Below are positions 15,960 to 24,464 of a stretch of DNA of 48,811 nt, piece after piece (position 1 is the stretch's first letter; each line of letters starts with the position of its first letter). The stretch lies in contig JAIESQ010000064.1 of assembly GCA_019745975.1 (NCBI GenBank), forward strand, positions 1 to 48,811. Reading direction: 5' to 3'. The notes under the pieces were generated by a model. The model was given only the letters and a program-made list of their open reading frames with translations, did no database searches and was not told the origin of the DNA. Source of the stretch: Pirellulales bacterium. Lineage in GTDB: Bacteria > Planctomycetota > Planctomycetia > Pirellulales > JAEUIK01. Position numbers and translations under genes: made by a program.

Positions 15960-16554
15960 GCCCTGCATTATCGGCGGTCTCGCCAAGGCGCGCAAGATGC
16001 TCGCGAAGGCCCATCCGCCACGCCGGACGGGCACCGCCAAAGGCCAGGGGGAGTCGGAACTCGCGCCCCTTGGCGCGAAGATTGCTCCACATGGGGGAGC
16101 GGCAAGAACGGCCGGACTTCGAGCGCCGGTCCCCGCAGCCGGGCGGGTTGCGAAACCCTCGGGCGTTTGTAACAAATGCTGTGGCTTTGCGGCTTTAGTA
16201 GAGTACGAGTGGGCACCAGGGCGTTGAAAACCCCATGGGGGCCGACAAGCGGTTTTTCGACAGAAATTGTTGACATTGCACGACTTGTCGCGCGTTGTAT
16301 GAATTTTCTGTTTGCTCACTGGCGACTGCTGCCCACGCGACCTTCGGCTGGTAAAACGTAGTAACTGCGTAAGATTGATAATTTGCATGGCCCCCAGACG
16401 CCGGGGGTCGAACCCTTAAACTTTTCGGCAAATGACGGACGAGATAGTCGATGCCGGTTGGAGCGGTTGTGCTGTCGCGGCACAACGTTGCGCGGCATTG
16501 GCGCGCCGGCGGCGTCGCAGGGGAAGTCGTGTCCTGTTACTGAGGAGAGACCGA
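15960..16554. other. Intergenic region between divergent genes
   Basis: About 590 bases separate the HD hydrolase and the secreted protein. A possible promoter lies at 16270-16300. A hairpin, CCCCC (16391-16395) against GGGGG (16403-16407), stands upstream of the plus-strand gene. The rest shows no gene; the base composition becomes AT-richer around 16250-16430, as expected of a control region. Confidence 0.5.
16270..16300 (+). promoter_or_regulatory. Possible sigma-70 type promoter
   Basis: TTGACA at 16270-16275 is a perfect -35 box, and TTGTAT at 16295-16300 is a partial -10 box. The spacer is 19 bases, longer than ideal. It would give a leader of about 250 bases for the gene at 16555. The evidence is sequence match only. 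Confidence 0.25.
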
Positions 16555-18495
16555 GTGCACCGCTCGCTGCCCGTCATCGCTTACACCTGGCTTTGGATCG
16601 GACTCGCTGCAAGCTCGGCGTCAGCCGCCCCCTTGGCCGAGACGCTCCTGCCGAACACGACCCGCGGCGTCGTCTCCATTACGAATTTCGAAGAAGTCTC
16701 CGCGCGGTTCGACCAAACGCTGCTCGGGCAACTGCTGGCCGATCCCGTAATGGAGCCGTTTGTCGAAGACCTGCGGCAACAACTGCGCGACAAATTCAAC
16801 GAGACCTACAACCGCCTCGGCCTGACCTGGGACGAGCTCAAGAACGTGCCGGCTCGCGAAGTCTCGATGGGCATCATTCAGGCGAAAGCGGCACAGCCCG
16901 CCGTCGTGCTGATTGTCGATGTCACCGGCCACGAACCACAAGCGCAACAACTCTTGGCCGACATCGGCAAGCGTTTTGCCGCGCAGCGCGCCAAGACGGC
17001 GCGAGCCAACGTCGGCGGAGCCCCCTTGCTCATCTACGAGCTGCCGCCACCCAAGGGCGAACGTCAGCCGCAGCGCACCGCCTTGTGGTTGAAAGATAAC
17101 TTGTTGATTGCCGGCGACCAGTCGCAGGCCGTTGAAGGTGTCATTAAACGCATCGGCGCGAAGCCGGCTGCCGACTGCCTGGCCGCCCTGCCCGCGTTCC
17201 GCGCGGTCATGGATCGTTGCACCGCCGAAGCGGGCCCCGACGCACCGCATGTGCGTTGGTGGATCGATCCCTTCGGTTTGGCCACGGCGACGCGGGCGCG
17301 CCGCCCGGCCGACGACGCTGCGATGCGCAACGCCGAGCGGCAGAAGAACGCGCTGAAGGTCGGCTTCGGAGCGTTGCAGGGCGCTGGCGGCTTCGTGCAA
17401 GTGGCGACCGAACGCTACGACTTCCTGCTGCGCACCGCGATCTACGCTCCCAAGCCGTGGCAGAAATCGATGAACATGCTCGCCTTCCCGAACGCGGCCC
17501 CGGTGCCGCCGCCGGCCTGGGTGCCGCGCGACGTAGGGACATACGTCTCGGCCACCGTCGACGTCAAAACGGCCGAGGCCAATTTCGAGCCGCTCTTCGA
17601 CAGCATGTTCGGCGAAGGAGACGAGGGAGTTTGGACCGAAGTCAAGGAAAGCTTGCGCGACGATCCTAACGGCCCGCGCATCGACCTCGAAAAGGACCTG
17701 GTCGGCCACCTCGGGCAGCGGGTCACGGCCATCATCGACTATCACATGCCGGTCACACCCGCCAGCGAGCGGGTTTGCATGGCGATCGACACCTCGAACG
17801 AGCGCGTCGTGGCCGACACGATCCGCCGCTCGATGGAGACCGATCCGAATGTCAAGCGTCGCAACATCGGCGGCTTCGACGTGTGGGAACTGGTCGAAGA
17901 ACAGCTCGACGTGCCGCAAGTTGAAATCGACGGCGAACCTGCCGCCCGCATCGGCGGCGACGGACCCGCGCCCGGCGAGGAAGGTTCGGATCGGCTGCTA
18001 CCCCGCTCGGCGATCGTCGTGGCGCACGGGCACTTGTTCATCGCTTCGCACACCGATTTCCTCGAGCTCGTGTTGTCGCAGCGCACGCCCAGCGACACGC
18101 TGGCCGCTTCGCCCGACTTCCGGCTCATCGACGAAGAGATGAAGCGGCTCGGCGCCTCGCAGAATAGTTTCCGCGGTTACATTCGCACCAACCGCTCGCT
18201 GCGCTTGAGCTACGAGATGACCCGCGTCAATCGCATGCCCGAAACCAAGAGCATGGTGGGCGATCTGATGAACTCGCTCTTGGGTGCTCAAGAAGGCATG
18301 CTCCGCAATCCTGAGTTCGACGGCCGGAAACTGCCCGAATTCGAGAAAGTCGAGCACTACTTCGGCCCGGCCGGCATGTTCGTGACGACCGAGGACAATG
18401 GCTGGTACGCCGTCACGTTCGCCGTGAACAAGCAGGTGCTGACGGCGCGCGACCCGAAGATTGGCACGCGGCCCGGCGCGGTTCGCGTGCGATAA
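16555..18495 (+). CDS. Secreted protein of unknown function
   Basis: I chose the GTG at 16555 because GAGGAGA lies seven to thirteen bases upstream and the product then starts with a clean signal peptide (VIAYTWLWIGLAASSASA, cleaved before APLAETLLP). The frame is open back to 16432. The mature protein of about 620 residues begins LLPNTTRGVVSITNFEEVSARFDQT. It has no catalytic motif that I recognise, few cysteines and many charged residues. The opening resembles a family of long secreted planctomycete proteins that describe themselves only by a conserved 'scaffold' N-terminus. It is probably periplasmic, and no operon partner is visible. The palindromic element at 18566 follows it. Confidence 0.75.
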   Translation: MHRSLPVIAYTWLWIGLAASSASAAPLAETLLPNTTRGVVSITNFEEVSARFDQTLLGQLLADPVMEPFVEDLRQQLRDKFNETYNRLGLTWDELKNVPAREVSMGIIQAKAAQPAVVLIVDVTGHEPQAQQLLADIGKRFAAQRAKTARANVGGAPLLIYELPPPKGERQPQRTALWLKDNLLIAGDQSQAVEGVIKRIGAKPAADCLAALPAFRAVMDRCTAEAGPDAPHVRWWIDPFGLATATRARRPADDAAMRNAERQKNALKVGFGALQGAGGFVQVATERYDFLLRTAIYAPKPWQKSMNMLAFPNAAPVPPPAWVPRDVGTYVSATVDVKTAEANFEPLFDSMFGEGDEGVWTEVKESLRDDPNGPRIDLEKDLVGHLGQRVTAIIDYHMPVTPASERVCMAIDTSNERVVADTIRRSMETDPNVKRRNIGGFDVWELVEEQLDVPQVEIDGEPAARIGGDGPAPGEEGSDRLLPRSAIVVAHGHLFIASHTDFLELVLSQRTPSDTLAASPDFRLIDEEMKRLGASQNSFRGYIRTNRSLRLSYEMTRVNRMPETKSMVGDLMNSLLGAQEGMLRNPEFDGRKLPEFEKVEHYFGPAGMFVTTEDNGWYAVTFAVNKQVLTARDPKIGTRPGAVRVR

Positions 18496-18565
18496 CCTCG
18501 ATCACCTCGCGACCAGGCGAATACCCTTGTCGCGCGGAGGCGCGGAGCTCGCAAAGTCAAGCAGC

Positions 18566-18700
18566 CTAGAAGCAGTTTCAAACCTGGTTTGGGTGCCACT
18601 GCTGGCTTGCCCAGCAGTGAATTGCTGGACACGGCACTGCTAGGCGAGCTAGCAGTGGCACCCGACGTCGGTTCAATGCTGGTTTTGAAACTGCTTCTAG
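18566..18700. repeat. Paired-hairpin palindromic element (BIME/MITE-like)
   Basis: A 135-base element is bounded by inverted arms CTAGAAGCAGTTTCAAACC (18566-18584) and its near-perfect complement (18681-18700, one extra base). Inside are two hairpins in opposite orientation: CACTGCTGG-CTTGC-CCAGCAGTG (18597-18619) and CACTGCTAG-GCGAG-CTAGCAGTG (18635-18657), each flanked outside by GGGTGC or its complement. The stems differ at one pair but both are fully paired, so structure is preserved. There is no coding capacity. It is likely a non-autonomous mobile or REP-type element. Confidence 0.75.
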
Positions 18701-18772
18701 CAAAGATTGGTGACGAAAACGTCTCCGCGCACTCCGCGTCTCAGCGCGAGTAGTTCGCAGAGATAGGTCTGT

Positions 18773-19873
18773 ATGGTTGAACCGCTCGATCTCGGCCGCC
18801 TTAAGGTCTTTCCACTCGCCCAGCGGCACCACCTTACGCGCGTCGCCGAGATCCTGCTCGATCCCGACGCCGAGCCCAAGCCCTGCACGCCGGCTAACGC
18901 GGCGCTCATCGAGCGCTGTGCGCGCGACGTGAGCGCCGCCCGCCAGCGCGGGGCCGCAGTCATGTTGATCTACGGCGCGCACCTGCTGCGCAACGGCGCG
19001 GCACAAATCCTCGAGCGGATGCTGGCCGCCGGCCAGCTCACGCATCTGGCCACCAACGGCGCCGGCACGATCCACGATTGGGAATATGCCTGGTTCGGCG
19101 CCTCGACCGAAAGCGTCGAGATGAACGTGGCCACCGGCACGTTTGGCACCTGGGACGAAACGGCCACGAATATCCACCGCGCCATCATGGCCGGCGCCCT
19201 CGACGGCCTGGGTTACGGTCGGGCGCTGGGGCGATTGATTCACAAAGATGGCGTCACGCTCCCCAAAGTCGACGAACTGGCCGCCGCCATTGCCGCCGAG
19301 CCAGAACATCCTCTGACGTCAGCCCGGGCCGATCTGCTCTGGGCGATGCGCTCGCAAGGTTGGCCCGCCGGCCACACGCGCATCGAGCATCGCTGGAAGC
19401 ACGCTTCGATCATCGCGCAGGCCTATCGTCACGGCGTGCCGCTGACGGTGCACCCTGGCATCGGCTACGACATCATTTCGAATCACTCCGTGTTCAGTGG
19501 CTCGGCCATCGGCCGCGCCGCCGAGTGGGATTTCAAGCTCTTTGGTGGCTCGGTCGCGCAACTAGAAGGCGGGGTGGTCCTGTCAGTCGGCTCGGCCATC
19601 ATGGGGCCGCAAGTCTTCGAAAAAAGCGTGAGCTGCGTCAACAATCTGCGCTTGCAGGATGGTCTCCCCGTGCTGACCAACCTCACGATCTACGTGGTCG
19701 ACCTGCAGGACGGCGGCGGTTGGGACTGGACCCAGGGGGAACCTCCCAAGACCAACCCCGCCTACTACCTGCGCTTCTGCAAGAGCTACTCGCGGATGGG
19801 CGGGGCGATGCACTATCTGCAGTGCGACAACGCCACGTTCATCCATCGGCTCTATCGCGCGTTGGCCAGCTAA
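18773..19873 (+). CDS. Conserved protein of unknown function, possible deoxyhypusine-synthase-like fold
   Basis: The ATG at 18773 follows GAGATAGGT at good spacing. The 366-residue cytoplasmic protein has strongly patterned, glycine-rich segments: MLIYGAHLLRNGAAQIL, HLATNGAGTIHDWEYAWFGAS, PLTVHPGIGYDIISNH, AAEWDFKLFGGSV, GGVVLSVGSAIMGPQVFEKSVS and a C-terminal YYLRFCKSYSRMGGAM. The alternation of strands ending in Gly/Asn/His with helices suggests a Rossmann-like fold. I see a faint likeness to deoxyhypusine-synthase-type proteins (ATNGA...HD), too weak to assign a reaction. It precedes the PLP enzyme at 20027 on the same strand, separated by a 150-base gap with a palindromic repeat. The two may act on one substrate. 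Confidence 0.75.
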   Translation: MVEPLDLGRLKVFPLAQRHHLTRVAEILLDPDAEPKPCTPANAALIERCARDVSAARQRGAAVMLIYGAHLLRNGAAQILERMLAAGQLTHLATNGAGTIHDWEYAWFGASTESVEMNVATGTFGTWDETATNIHRAIMAGALDGLGYGRALGRLIHKDGVTLPKVDELAAAIAAEPEHPLTSARADLLWAMRSQGWPAGHTRIEHRWKHASIIAQAYRHGVPLTVHPGIGYDIISNHSVFSGSAIGRAAEWDFKLFGGSVAQLEGGVVLSVGSAIMGPQVFEKSVSCVNNLRLQDGLPVLTNLTIYVVDLQDGGGWDWTQGEPPKTNPAYYLRFCKSYSRMGGAMHYLQCDNATFIHRLYRALAS

Positions 19874-19889
19874 GGTCGACTGAAGAAAC

Positions 19890-19953
19890 TGTAGCCGGCC
19901 TCTGCGAGGCCGGTGATTTGCCGTGAATTCCGGGGTCGCAGACCCCGGCTACA
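19890..19953. repeat. TGTAGCCGG paired-hairpin repeat
   Basis: Two eight-pair hairpins in opposite orientation, CCGGCCTC-TGC-GAGGCCGG (19895-19913) and CCGGGGTC-GCA-GACCCCGG (19930-19948), are enclosed by TGTAG (19890) and CTACA (ending 19953). The loops TGC and GCA are complements of each other, as expected for two inverted copies of one unit. It is a second REP-like family, different from the one at 18566. Confidence 0.65.
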
Positions 19954-20026
19954 AGATTCTCTAGCGGCAACCTAGGCAGCTCCGCGCCACCTGTCATGCG
20001 TCCGGCCACGAGCTACGATAGGGCGC

Positions 20027-21412
20027 ATGCCAGAACCGCATGAAGTCGCCAACCGCCCCGCGCCCGACCGTTCCGAGGGGGACATCAACCAAAGCGATCG
20101 CCGCGCCCAGTGGCAGGCCCGCGCGCTCGACGCCGAGACGCGCGCGCTGCTCGCCGAAGACGCCCGCTGGTTCCTCCACCAGTCCCTCTCGACCCCTTGC
20201 TTGAACGCGCTGGCCGGCGCCCAGGGCGCGTCGATCGAAGATCTGCAGGGCCGCGCGTATCTCGACTTTCATGGCAACAACGTCCATCAGGTCGGCTTCG
20301 GCAATCCGGCGGTGATTGCCGCCATTAAAGCCCAGCTCGACGAGCTGTCGTTTTGCACGCGGCGCTACACGAATCACCGCGCCGTGGAGCTCGCGCGCAA
20401 GCTCGCCGAGCTCGCGCCCGGCGACTTGAACAAAGTCCTCTTTTGTCCCAGCGGCACCGCCGCCATCGGCATGGCGCTCAAGCTGGCCCGTGTGGCGACC
20501 GGGCGCTACAAAACGATCTCGATGTGGGACTCGTTCCATGGCGCGTCGCTCGACGCCATTTCGATCGGTGGCGAAGAGGTCTTCCGCGGCGGCAGCGGGC
20601 CGCTGTTGCCGGGCGCCGAGCACGTGCCCCCACCTGGCGAATATCGCTGCCTGTGGGACTGCGCGCTCCGCGGCGGCTGCGATCTGAAATGCGCCGAGTA
20701 CGTCGAATACGTGCTGGCGCGCGAAGGTGACGTGGCCGCGGTAATCGCCGAGCCGGTGCGTTCGACGCCGTACATTCCCACGCCCGAGTACTGGCAGCGC
20801 ATCCGCCGCGCCTGCGATCGGCACGGGGCGCTGTTGATCTTCGACGAAATCCCCTCGTCGTTGGGGCGCACCGGAAAGATGTTCACCTGCGAACACTTCG
20901 GTGTCGTCCCCGACATGCTGGTGCTGGGCAAAGGGCTCGGCGGCGGCATCATGCCGCTGGCGGCGCTCGTCGCCCGAGAGCATCTGGACGTGGCCGCCAA
21001 TCGGGCGCTTGGCCACTACACGCATGAGAAGAGCCCTGTCGCCTGCGCGGCGGCTTTGGCAACGCTCCACTTTATCGAAGAGCATTGCCTCGTCGAGCAT
21101 GCTGCCGAGCTTGGCCGCTGGACGCTCGAACGGCTGCGCGAGCTGGCCGCGCGCCACCCGCTCGTCGGCGACGTGCGCGGGCTGGGGCTGCTGTTGGGCA
21201 TCGAACTGGTCGAAGATCGGCAGTCGCGGCGGCCGGCGGTCGACGCGGCCGAACGCGTGCTCTATCGCGCCCTCGATCGCGGCTTGAATTTCAAGCTGAC
21301 AATGGGGAGCATCATCAGCTTGACGCCGGCGCTCTCGATCACGCGCGACGAAATGCAACGCGCTCTGGCTATTTTGGATGATTGCCTGGCCGCGGAAACC
21401 TCCCAGACTTAG
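20027..21412 (+). CDS. Class-III PLP-dependent aminotransferase-fold enzyme
   Basis: The 461-residue protein shows the class-III fold: YLDFHGNNVHQVGFGNP, LFCPSGTAAIGMALKLAR for phosphate binding, SFHGASLDA, D273 in LLIFDEIPSSLGRTGKMF (pairs with the PLP ring nitrogen) and Schiff-base K302 in LGKGLGGGIMP. GHYTHEKSPVACAAALAT follows. Its overall pattern is close to that of the branch containing (R)-1-hydroxy-2-aminoethylphosphonate ammonia-lyase and related 'aspartate aminotransferase family' lyases, so it may eliminate rather than transaminate. An insertion at 208-222 (C208, C212, C218, C222; CX3CX5CX3C) could bind a metal. The start is ATG at 20027 with AGGGCG just before it. No phosphonate genes are nearby, so the substrate remains open. 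Confidence 0.85.
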   Translation: MPEPHEVANRPAPDRSEGDINQSDRRAQWQARALDAETRALLAEDARWFLHQSLSTPCLNALAGAQGASIEDLQGRAYLDFHGNNVHQVGFGNPAVIAAIKAQLDELSFCTRRYTNHRAVELARKLAELAPGDLNKVLFCPSGTAAIGMALKLARVATGRYKTISMWDSFHGASLDAISIGGEEVFRGGSGPLLPGAEHVPPPGEYRCLWDCALRGGCDLKCAEYVEYVLAREGDVAAVIAEPVRSTPYIPTPEYWQRIRRACDRHGALLIFDEIPSSLGRTGKMFTCEHFGVVPDMLVLGKGLGGGIMPLAALVAREHLDVAANRALGHYTHEKSPVACAAALATLHFIEEHCLVEHAAELGRWTLERLRELAARHPLVGDVRGLGLLLGIELVEDRQSRRPAVDAAERVLYRALDRGLNFKLTMGSIISLTPALSITRDEMQRALAILDDCLAAETSQT

Positions 21413-21790
21413 CGAAGATTTCAGCCCATCATGGGATAACCGCTCGGATGCCAGGGGGCCCCCTGCCACCGCCCAGCCCCGCGTGCAATCGCGGACGCCT
21501 GGAACTACCGTCCCTTGGCGACCTTTGCGCCCTTCGCGGTAAGCATCCTCGGCAGCCCGTCGGCCAAACGCCGCGGAGGTGGCCATTTTCTGGCCCTTGA
21601 CAAATGGACATAACTATGTACAGTAATAGGCGCTATGCTTGAGACCCGAGACTTGAGAAGGAATACGCGCGGGTGCCATGCCCACGCTCATCGTGGGCAT
21701 GCTCGCGAGCGAGCCCCGAACACTGAACACTGTGGAGAGCCGCGTCCGCCCTGCGCGCGTGTCGCAACCAGCAATCAAAAATCGTATTGA

Positions 21791-21857
21791 ACCGCGGAGG
21801 CCGCGGAGTAACCGCAGAGGCGTTACTCTCTCCGCGATCCTCCGCGAACTCTGCGGT
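21791..21857. repeat. CCGCGGAGG/CCGCAGAG inverted repeat
   Basis: Nested inverted repeats: CGCGGAGG (21793-21800) pairs with CCTCCGCG (21839-21846), and ACCGCAGAG (21811-21819) with CTCTGCGGT (21849-21857). The pairs interlock rather than nest fully. GCAGAGG-rich palindromes of this kind recur between genes in many planctomycete and other environmental genomes. Similar shorter strings (GCGCGGAGGCGCGGAG) stand near 18535. Confidence 0.5.
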
Positions 21858-21862
21858 GAAGA

Positions 21863-22020
21863 ATCTTGGACGCAAAATTCCCGTTGGACGCAAGCTGGAC
21901 GCACGTGCCCGACGATTTGCGTCCAAAAATAACTCGTGCCGGAGAGAGGACTTAACCCCTTGTAACAGCATCTTTGGACGGTTTGGACGCAAATTCCCGG
22001 CCAATTTTATTCTTGGGGGG
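21863..22020 (-). repeat. TTTGCGTCC repeat block, inverted copy
   Basis: Read on the minus strand, the block begins CCCCCCAAGAATAAAATTGG, then CCGGGAATTTGCGTCC, and continues with further GCGTCCA units. The locus at 41628-41670 reads CCCCCAGAAAAAGATTGTCC and then GGGAATTTGCGTCC, so the two are related. At least five GCGTCC/GGACGC units occur here. Confidence 0.5.
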
Positions 22021-22076
22021 CTGAACGACGGTATCTGGCAGCTACTCCCTGACACCTGAGATGTCCCCACCGGCGC

Positions 22077-22841
22077 CTAGCCAGGCGTCAACTCGACGGC
22101 CAGGGACTGACCTTGGCGAAGCCGCTGTTCGTACTTTGCTTCCTGCCGGCGATCGATGGCGGTGACGAGCAGGATTGCCAGGATCGCGGCGATCGCTCTC
22201 AGGGCCTCAGCCGACAGCGAAGTCCAAGCTGCCGTCACGGCTTGCTCGACGGATTGTTGCGGCAAGCGACGCGAGATGGCGACCAACAGAAATGACATCA
22301 GCCAGAGCGCCCACCACGACTTAATCAGCCAAGTGAGCGGCGCGTTCCGCCACCGAGTGTCCGCATCGCCTGCGAATGTGGGGTCACTCGCTCTCCAAAT
22401 CTCGCAGGCGAACAAATAAGGACGACCGAGATTCAGCAGCGGGATAAACCAACACACGACGGCGCCTGCTGGAGTGAACGACAGGTCCGCGGCCCCCAAC
22501 GCCGGCAAATTACGATAGGCGCGATGAAACCAGAATAGAAATGACGTCGCGGTACAGACAAGAAGAGCAGTCCTCAACTGATTGAGCTGCCCGTGCGCTT
22601 GAACTAGTTCATTTCTGTTCTCACCCAGGAGATCGTCCAGCACGGTGGTCATCAACAAGAGCAGATAGACCCCGAACAGCGACATCGCGATTCCGCAGAG
22701 GATCGTGTAGCTGCCGAGGAGGATGCGAGTAATTAGCGACAGCACGTGGCCCGAGACAAACGGCACGACGTTGGCGTCCGCCACTGCAGGTGAGCTTTGA
22801 CCAAGCTCTGATTCCGGGCTTTCGTACGGATTGGTCGACAT
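22077..22841 (-). CDS. DUF4328 membrane protein
   Basis: The 254-residue protein starts MSTNPYESPESELG, a common planctomycete membrane-protein N-terminus. Hydrophobic helices occur at about 30-65, 95-115, 135-160 (AGAVVCWFIPLLNLGRPYLFACEIWRAS, the hallmark of DUF4328), 175-200 and 215-240. The FWFHRAYRNLPALG...FTPAGAVVCWFIPLLNL order matches DUF4328 membrane proteins, whose function is unknown. The start ATG lies at 22841; upstream CACGCGGCATGCC shows no strong ribosome binding site. Base composition is somewhat lower in GC than its neighbours. It diverges from the amidohydrolase at 23022. Confidence 0.8.
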   Translation of the reverse strand: MSTNPYESPESELGQSSPAVADANVVPFVSGHVLSLITRILLGSYTILCGIAMSLFGVYLLLLMTTVLDDLLGENRNELVQAHGQLNQLRTALLVCTATSFLFWFHRAYRNLPALGAADLSFTPAGAVVCWFIPLLNLGRPYLFACEIWRASDPTFAGDADTRWRNAPLTWLIKSWWALWLMSFLLVAISRRLPQQSVEQAVTAAWTSLSAEALRAIAAILAILLVTAIDRRQEAKYEQRLRQGQSLAVELTPG

Positions 22842-23021
22842 GGCATGCCGCGTGGCAGGAGATGCAAAGCGCGAAGTTGCTATTAGCGTGGTGGCCAGAA
22901 TATCCCGTCGCTGTCGTCAATTCCAGCGATGGAAACTGACCGAACGCGCCCGTATAACACGGCGTATCTTGGCTCGCGTGCTTCCCTTGAATCTGGCCAC
23001 CGCCCGCTGAGGATCGTCGCC

Positions 23022-24419
23022 ATGCTTTGGACCCGTCGGGACTACCAAATGTCGTATGCCATTTCGGCCGCAATGGCGATCGCGTTGCTCGGCGCGTCGC
23101 TTACCTCGGCCGCCGACATCAAGCGCACCGAGCTCTATCAACGAATGAAGACGGCGCTCGATGCCGTGCCGGCCATCGACACGCACGATCATTTGCGCCC
23201 CTTCGGCGAGTTGCCCAACAAGGACGAGACCGACGCTGGTTTGCAAATGACCTTGCACAGCGTCTTTCAAGGGAGCTACTACCCGTGGATCAACAAGCTC
23301 AGCCCTTGGCCGGCCGGCAAGGGCTTCGATGCCTGGTGGAAAGTCGCCCAACACGATTTCGACAACGCTCGGGCGACGAGCTTTTATCGCTACTTGTTGC
23401 CGGCGTTTCGCGATCTGTATGGCGTCGATTTCGACACGATCACGCCCGAGCAGGCCAAGGAGCTCAACGATCGTATCGCGGCCAACTACCAGGACGATCG
23501 CTGGCTGATTGACGTAATCACGCGGCGGGCCAATATCGAATTGATGTTCATCGATCCCTATTGGGCGCGGCTGAAGTTCGAGCGGGCCTACCAGTTCTCG
23601 GTGCCGGTTCTCAACGTCACGCTGATCATCCAAGGGAGCCACGCCGAGCGTTTCGATAACGTGCTCGACAGTCCGTATGTGTTCGCCGAGCGTGAGAAGC
23701 TGCCGGTCGCCACGCTCGACGACTACCTGGCGGTGATCGACCGCATCTTCCAGCGCGCGGTCGAAGCGGACACGGCGTGCTTGAAGTCGACGTTGGCGTA
23801 CCAGCGCACCTTGGAATTCAAGAACGTGCCCAAGGAGCGGGCGGCCGCGGCGTTCGGCAAGAAGCCCGACGACGTGACGCGCGAGGAGCAGCGCGATTTC
23901 GAGGACTTCATGCACTGGCGCATCAGCGAGCTGAGCGCGAAGTACGATTTGCCCTTCCAGATTCACACAGGCCAGGCCCGCATCCAGGGCAGTAACCCGA
24001 TGCTGCTCGTCGACCAGATCGAAGCCAACCCCAAGACGAAGTACATTTTGTTTCACGGCGGCTTTCCCTGGGTCGGCGAAACCGGCGTGATTGCCATGCG
24101 CTATAAGAACGTGTGGATCGACTCGGTCTGGCTGCCGCTGTTGAGCTACACGATGGGCAAGCGGGCGTATCAAGAATGGCTGGAAGCCGTGCCGTCGAAC
24201 CGCATCATGTGGGGGGCCGACACCGTGCAGGCCGAAGGGATTTACGCCGCGACGGAGTTCACGCGGCAATGCCTGACCGAGGCGCTGGCCGAGAAAGTCG
24301 ACCGCGGCGAGCTACTCGAAGAGCACGCGCTGCGGATCGGCCGGCAGGTGCTGCGCGACAACGCCCTGGAGTTGTTTCCCAAGCTGCGTCGGCAACTTGT
24401 GGCGCACCGATCTGGCTGA
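23022..24419 (+). CDS. Secreted amidohydrolase-superfamily enzyme
   Basis: I chose the ATG at 23022, preceded by TGAGGATC, because it gives a signal peptide (SYAISAAMAIALLGASLTSAADI); an ATG at 23049 would give a shorter one, and the frame is open back to 22929. Mature residues begin KRTELYQRMKTALDAVPAIDTHDHL, where HDH is the first metal-ligand pair of amidohydrolases. Later motifs are QIHTGQARI (third His), LFHGGFPWVGE (fourth His), and WGADTVQAEG with the catalytic Asp. The layout is that of the Amidohydro_2/uronate-isomerase-like branch. It probably hydrolyses or isomerises a small metabolite in the periplasm. It is followed 45 bases later by an SDR oxidoreductase and may form a two-gene catabolic operon with it. 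Confidence 0.85.
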   Translation: MLWTRRDYQMSYAISAAMAIALLGASLTSAADIKRTELYQRMKTALDAVPAIDTHDHLRPFGELPNKDETDAGLQMTLHSVFQGSYYPWINKLSPWPAGKGFDAWWKVAQHDFDNARATSFYRYLLPAFRDLYGVDFDTITPEQAKELNDRIAANYQDDRWLIDVITRRANIELMFIDPYWARLKFERAYQFSVPVLNVTLIIQGSHAERFDNVLDSPYVFAEREKLPVATLDDYLAVIDRIFQRAVEADTACLKSTLAYQRTLEFKNVPKERAAAAFGKKPDDVTREEQRDFEDFMHWRISELSAKYDLPFQIHTGQARIQGSNPMLLVDQIEANPKTKYILFHGGFPWVGETGVIAMRYKNVWIDSVWLPLLSYTMGKRAYQEWLEAVPSNRIMWGADTVQAEGIYAATEFTRQCLTEALAEKVDRGELLEEHALRIGRQVLRDNALELFPKLRRQLVAHRSG

Positions 24420-24464
24420 CGCCGCCGCGAAGTAGTCTCAACTAGCGCTCGAATCGAGAAATTC

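Larger units (their letters stand above)
21413..22076. other. Repeat-rich intergenic region
   Basis: No gene is visible. It contains a perfect 14-base palindrome CAGGGGGCCCCCTG (21452-21465), a CGAACACTGAACACTG string near 21718, the CCGCGGAGG/CCGCAGAG palindrome at 21791-21857, and the TTGGACGCAAA repeat block at 21863-22020. It separates two convergent genes and looks like a landing zone for intergenic repeats. Confidence 0.6.

Noticed and set aside
16391-16420. End of a tmRNA or a terminator at the CCCCC/GGGGG hairpin
   Set aside because: The T-arm-like GGGTTCGACCC on the minus strand has only three pairs and no matching acceptor; no T-run follows on either strand.
20027-21412. Phosphonate lyase as a firm call
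   Set aside because: Resemblance to the hydroxy-aminoethylphosphonate ammonia-lyase branch is by eye and no phosphonate gene is nearby.
19994-21586. 530-codon minus-strand frame opposite the PLP enzyme
   Set aside because: Fully antisense to a clear enzyme gene, low-complexity composition, no start signal.
22917-24269. 450-codon minus-strand frame opposite the amidohydrolase
   Set aside because: Shadow of the real gene; the plus strand has signal peptide and metal-binding motifs, this one has none.
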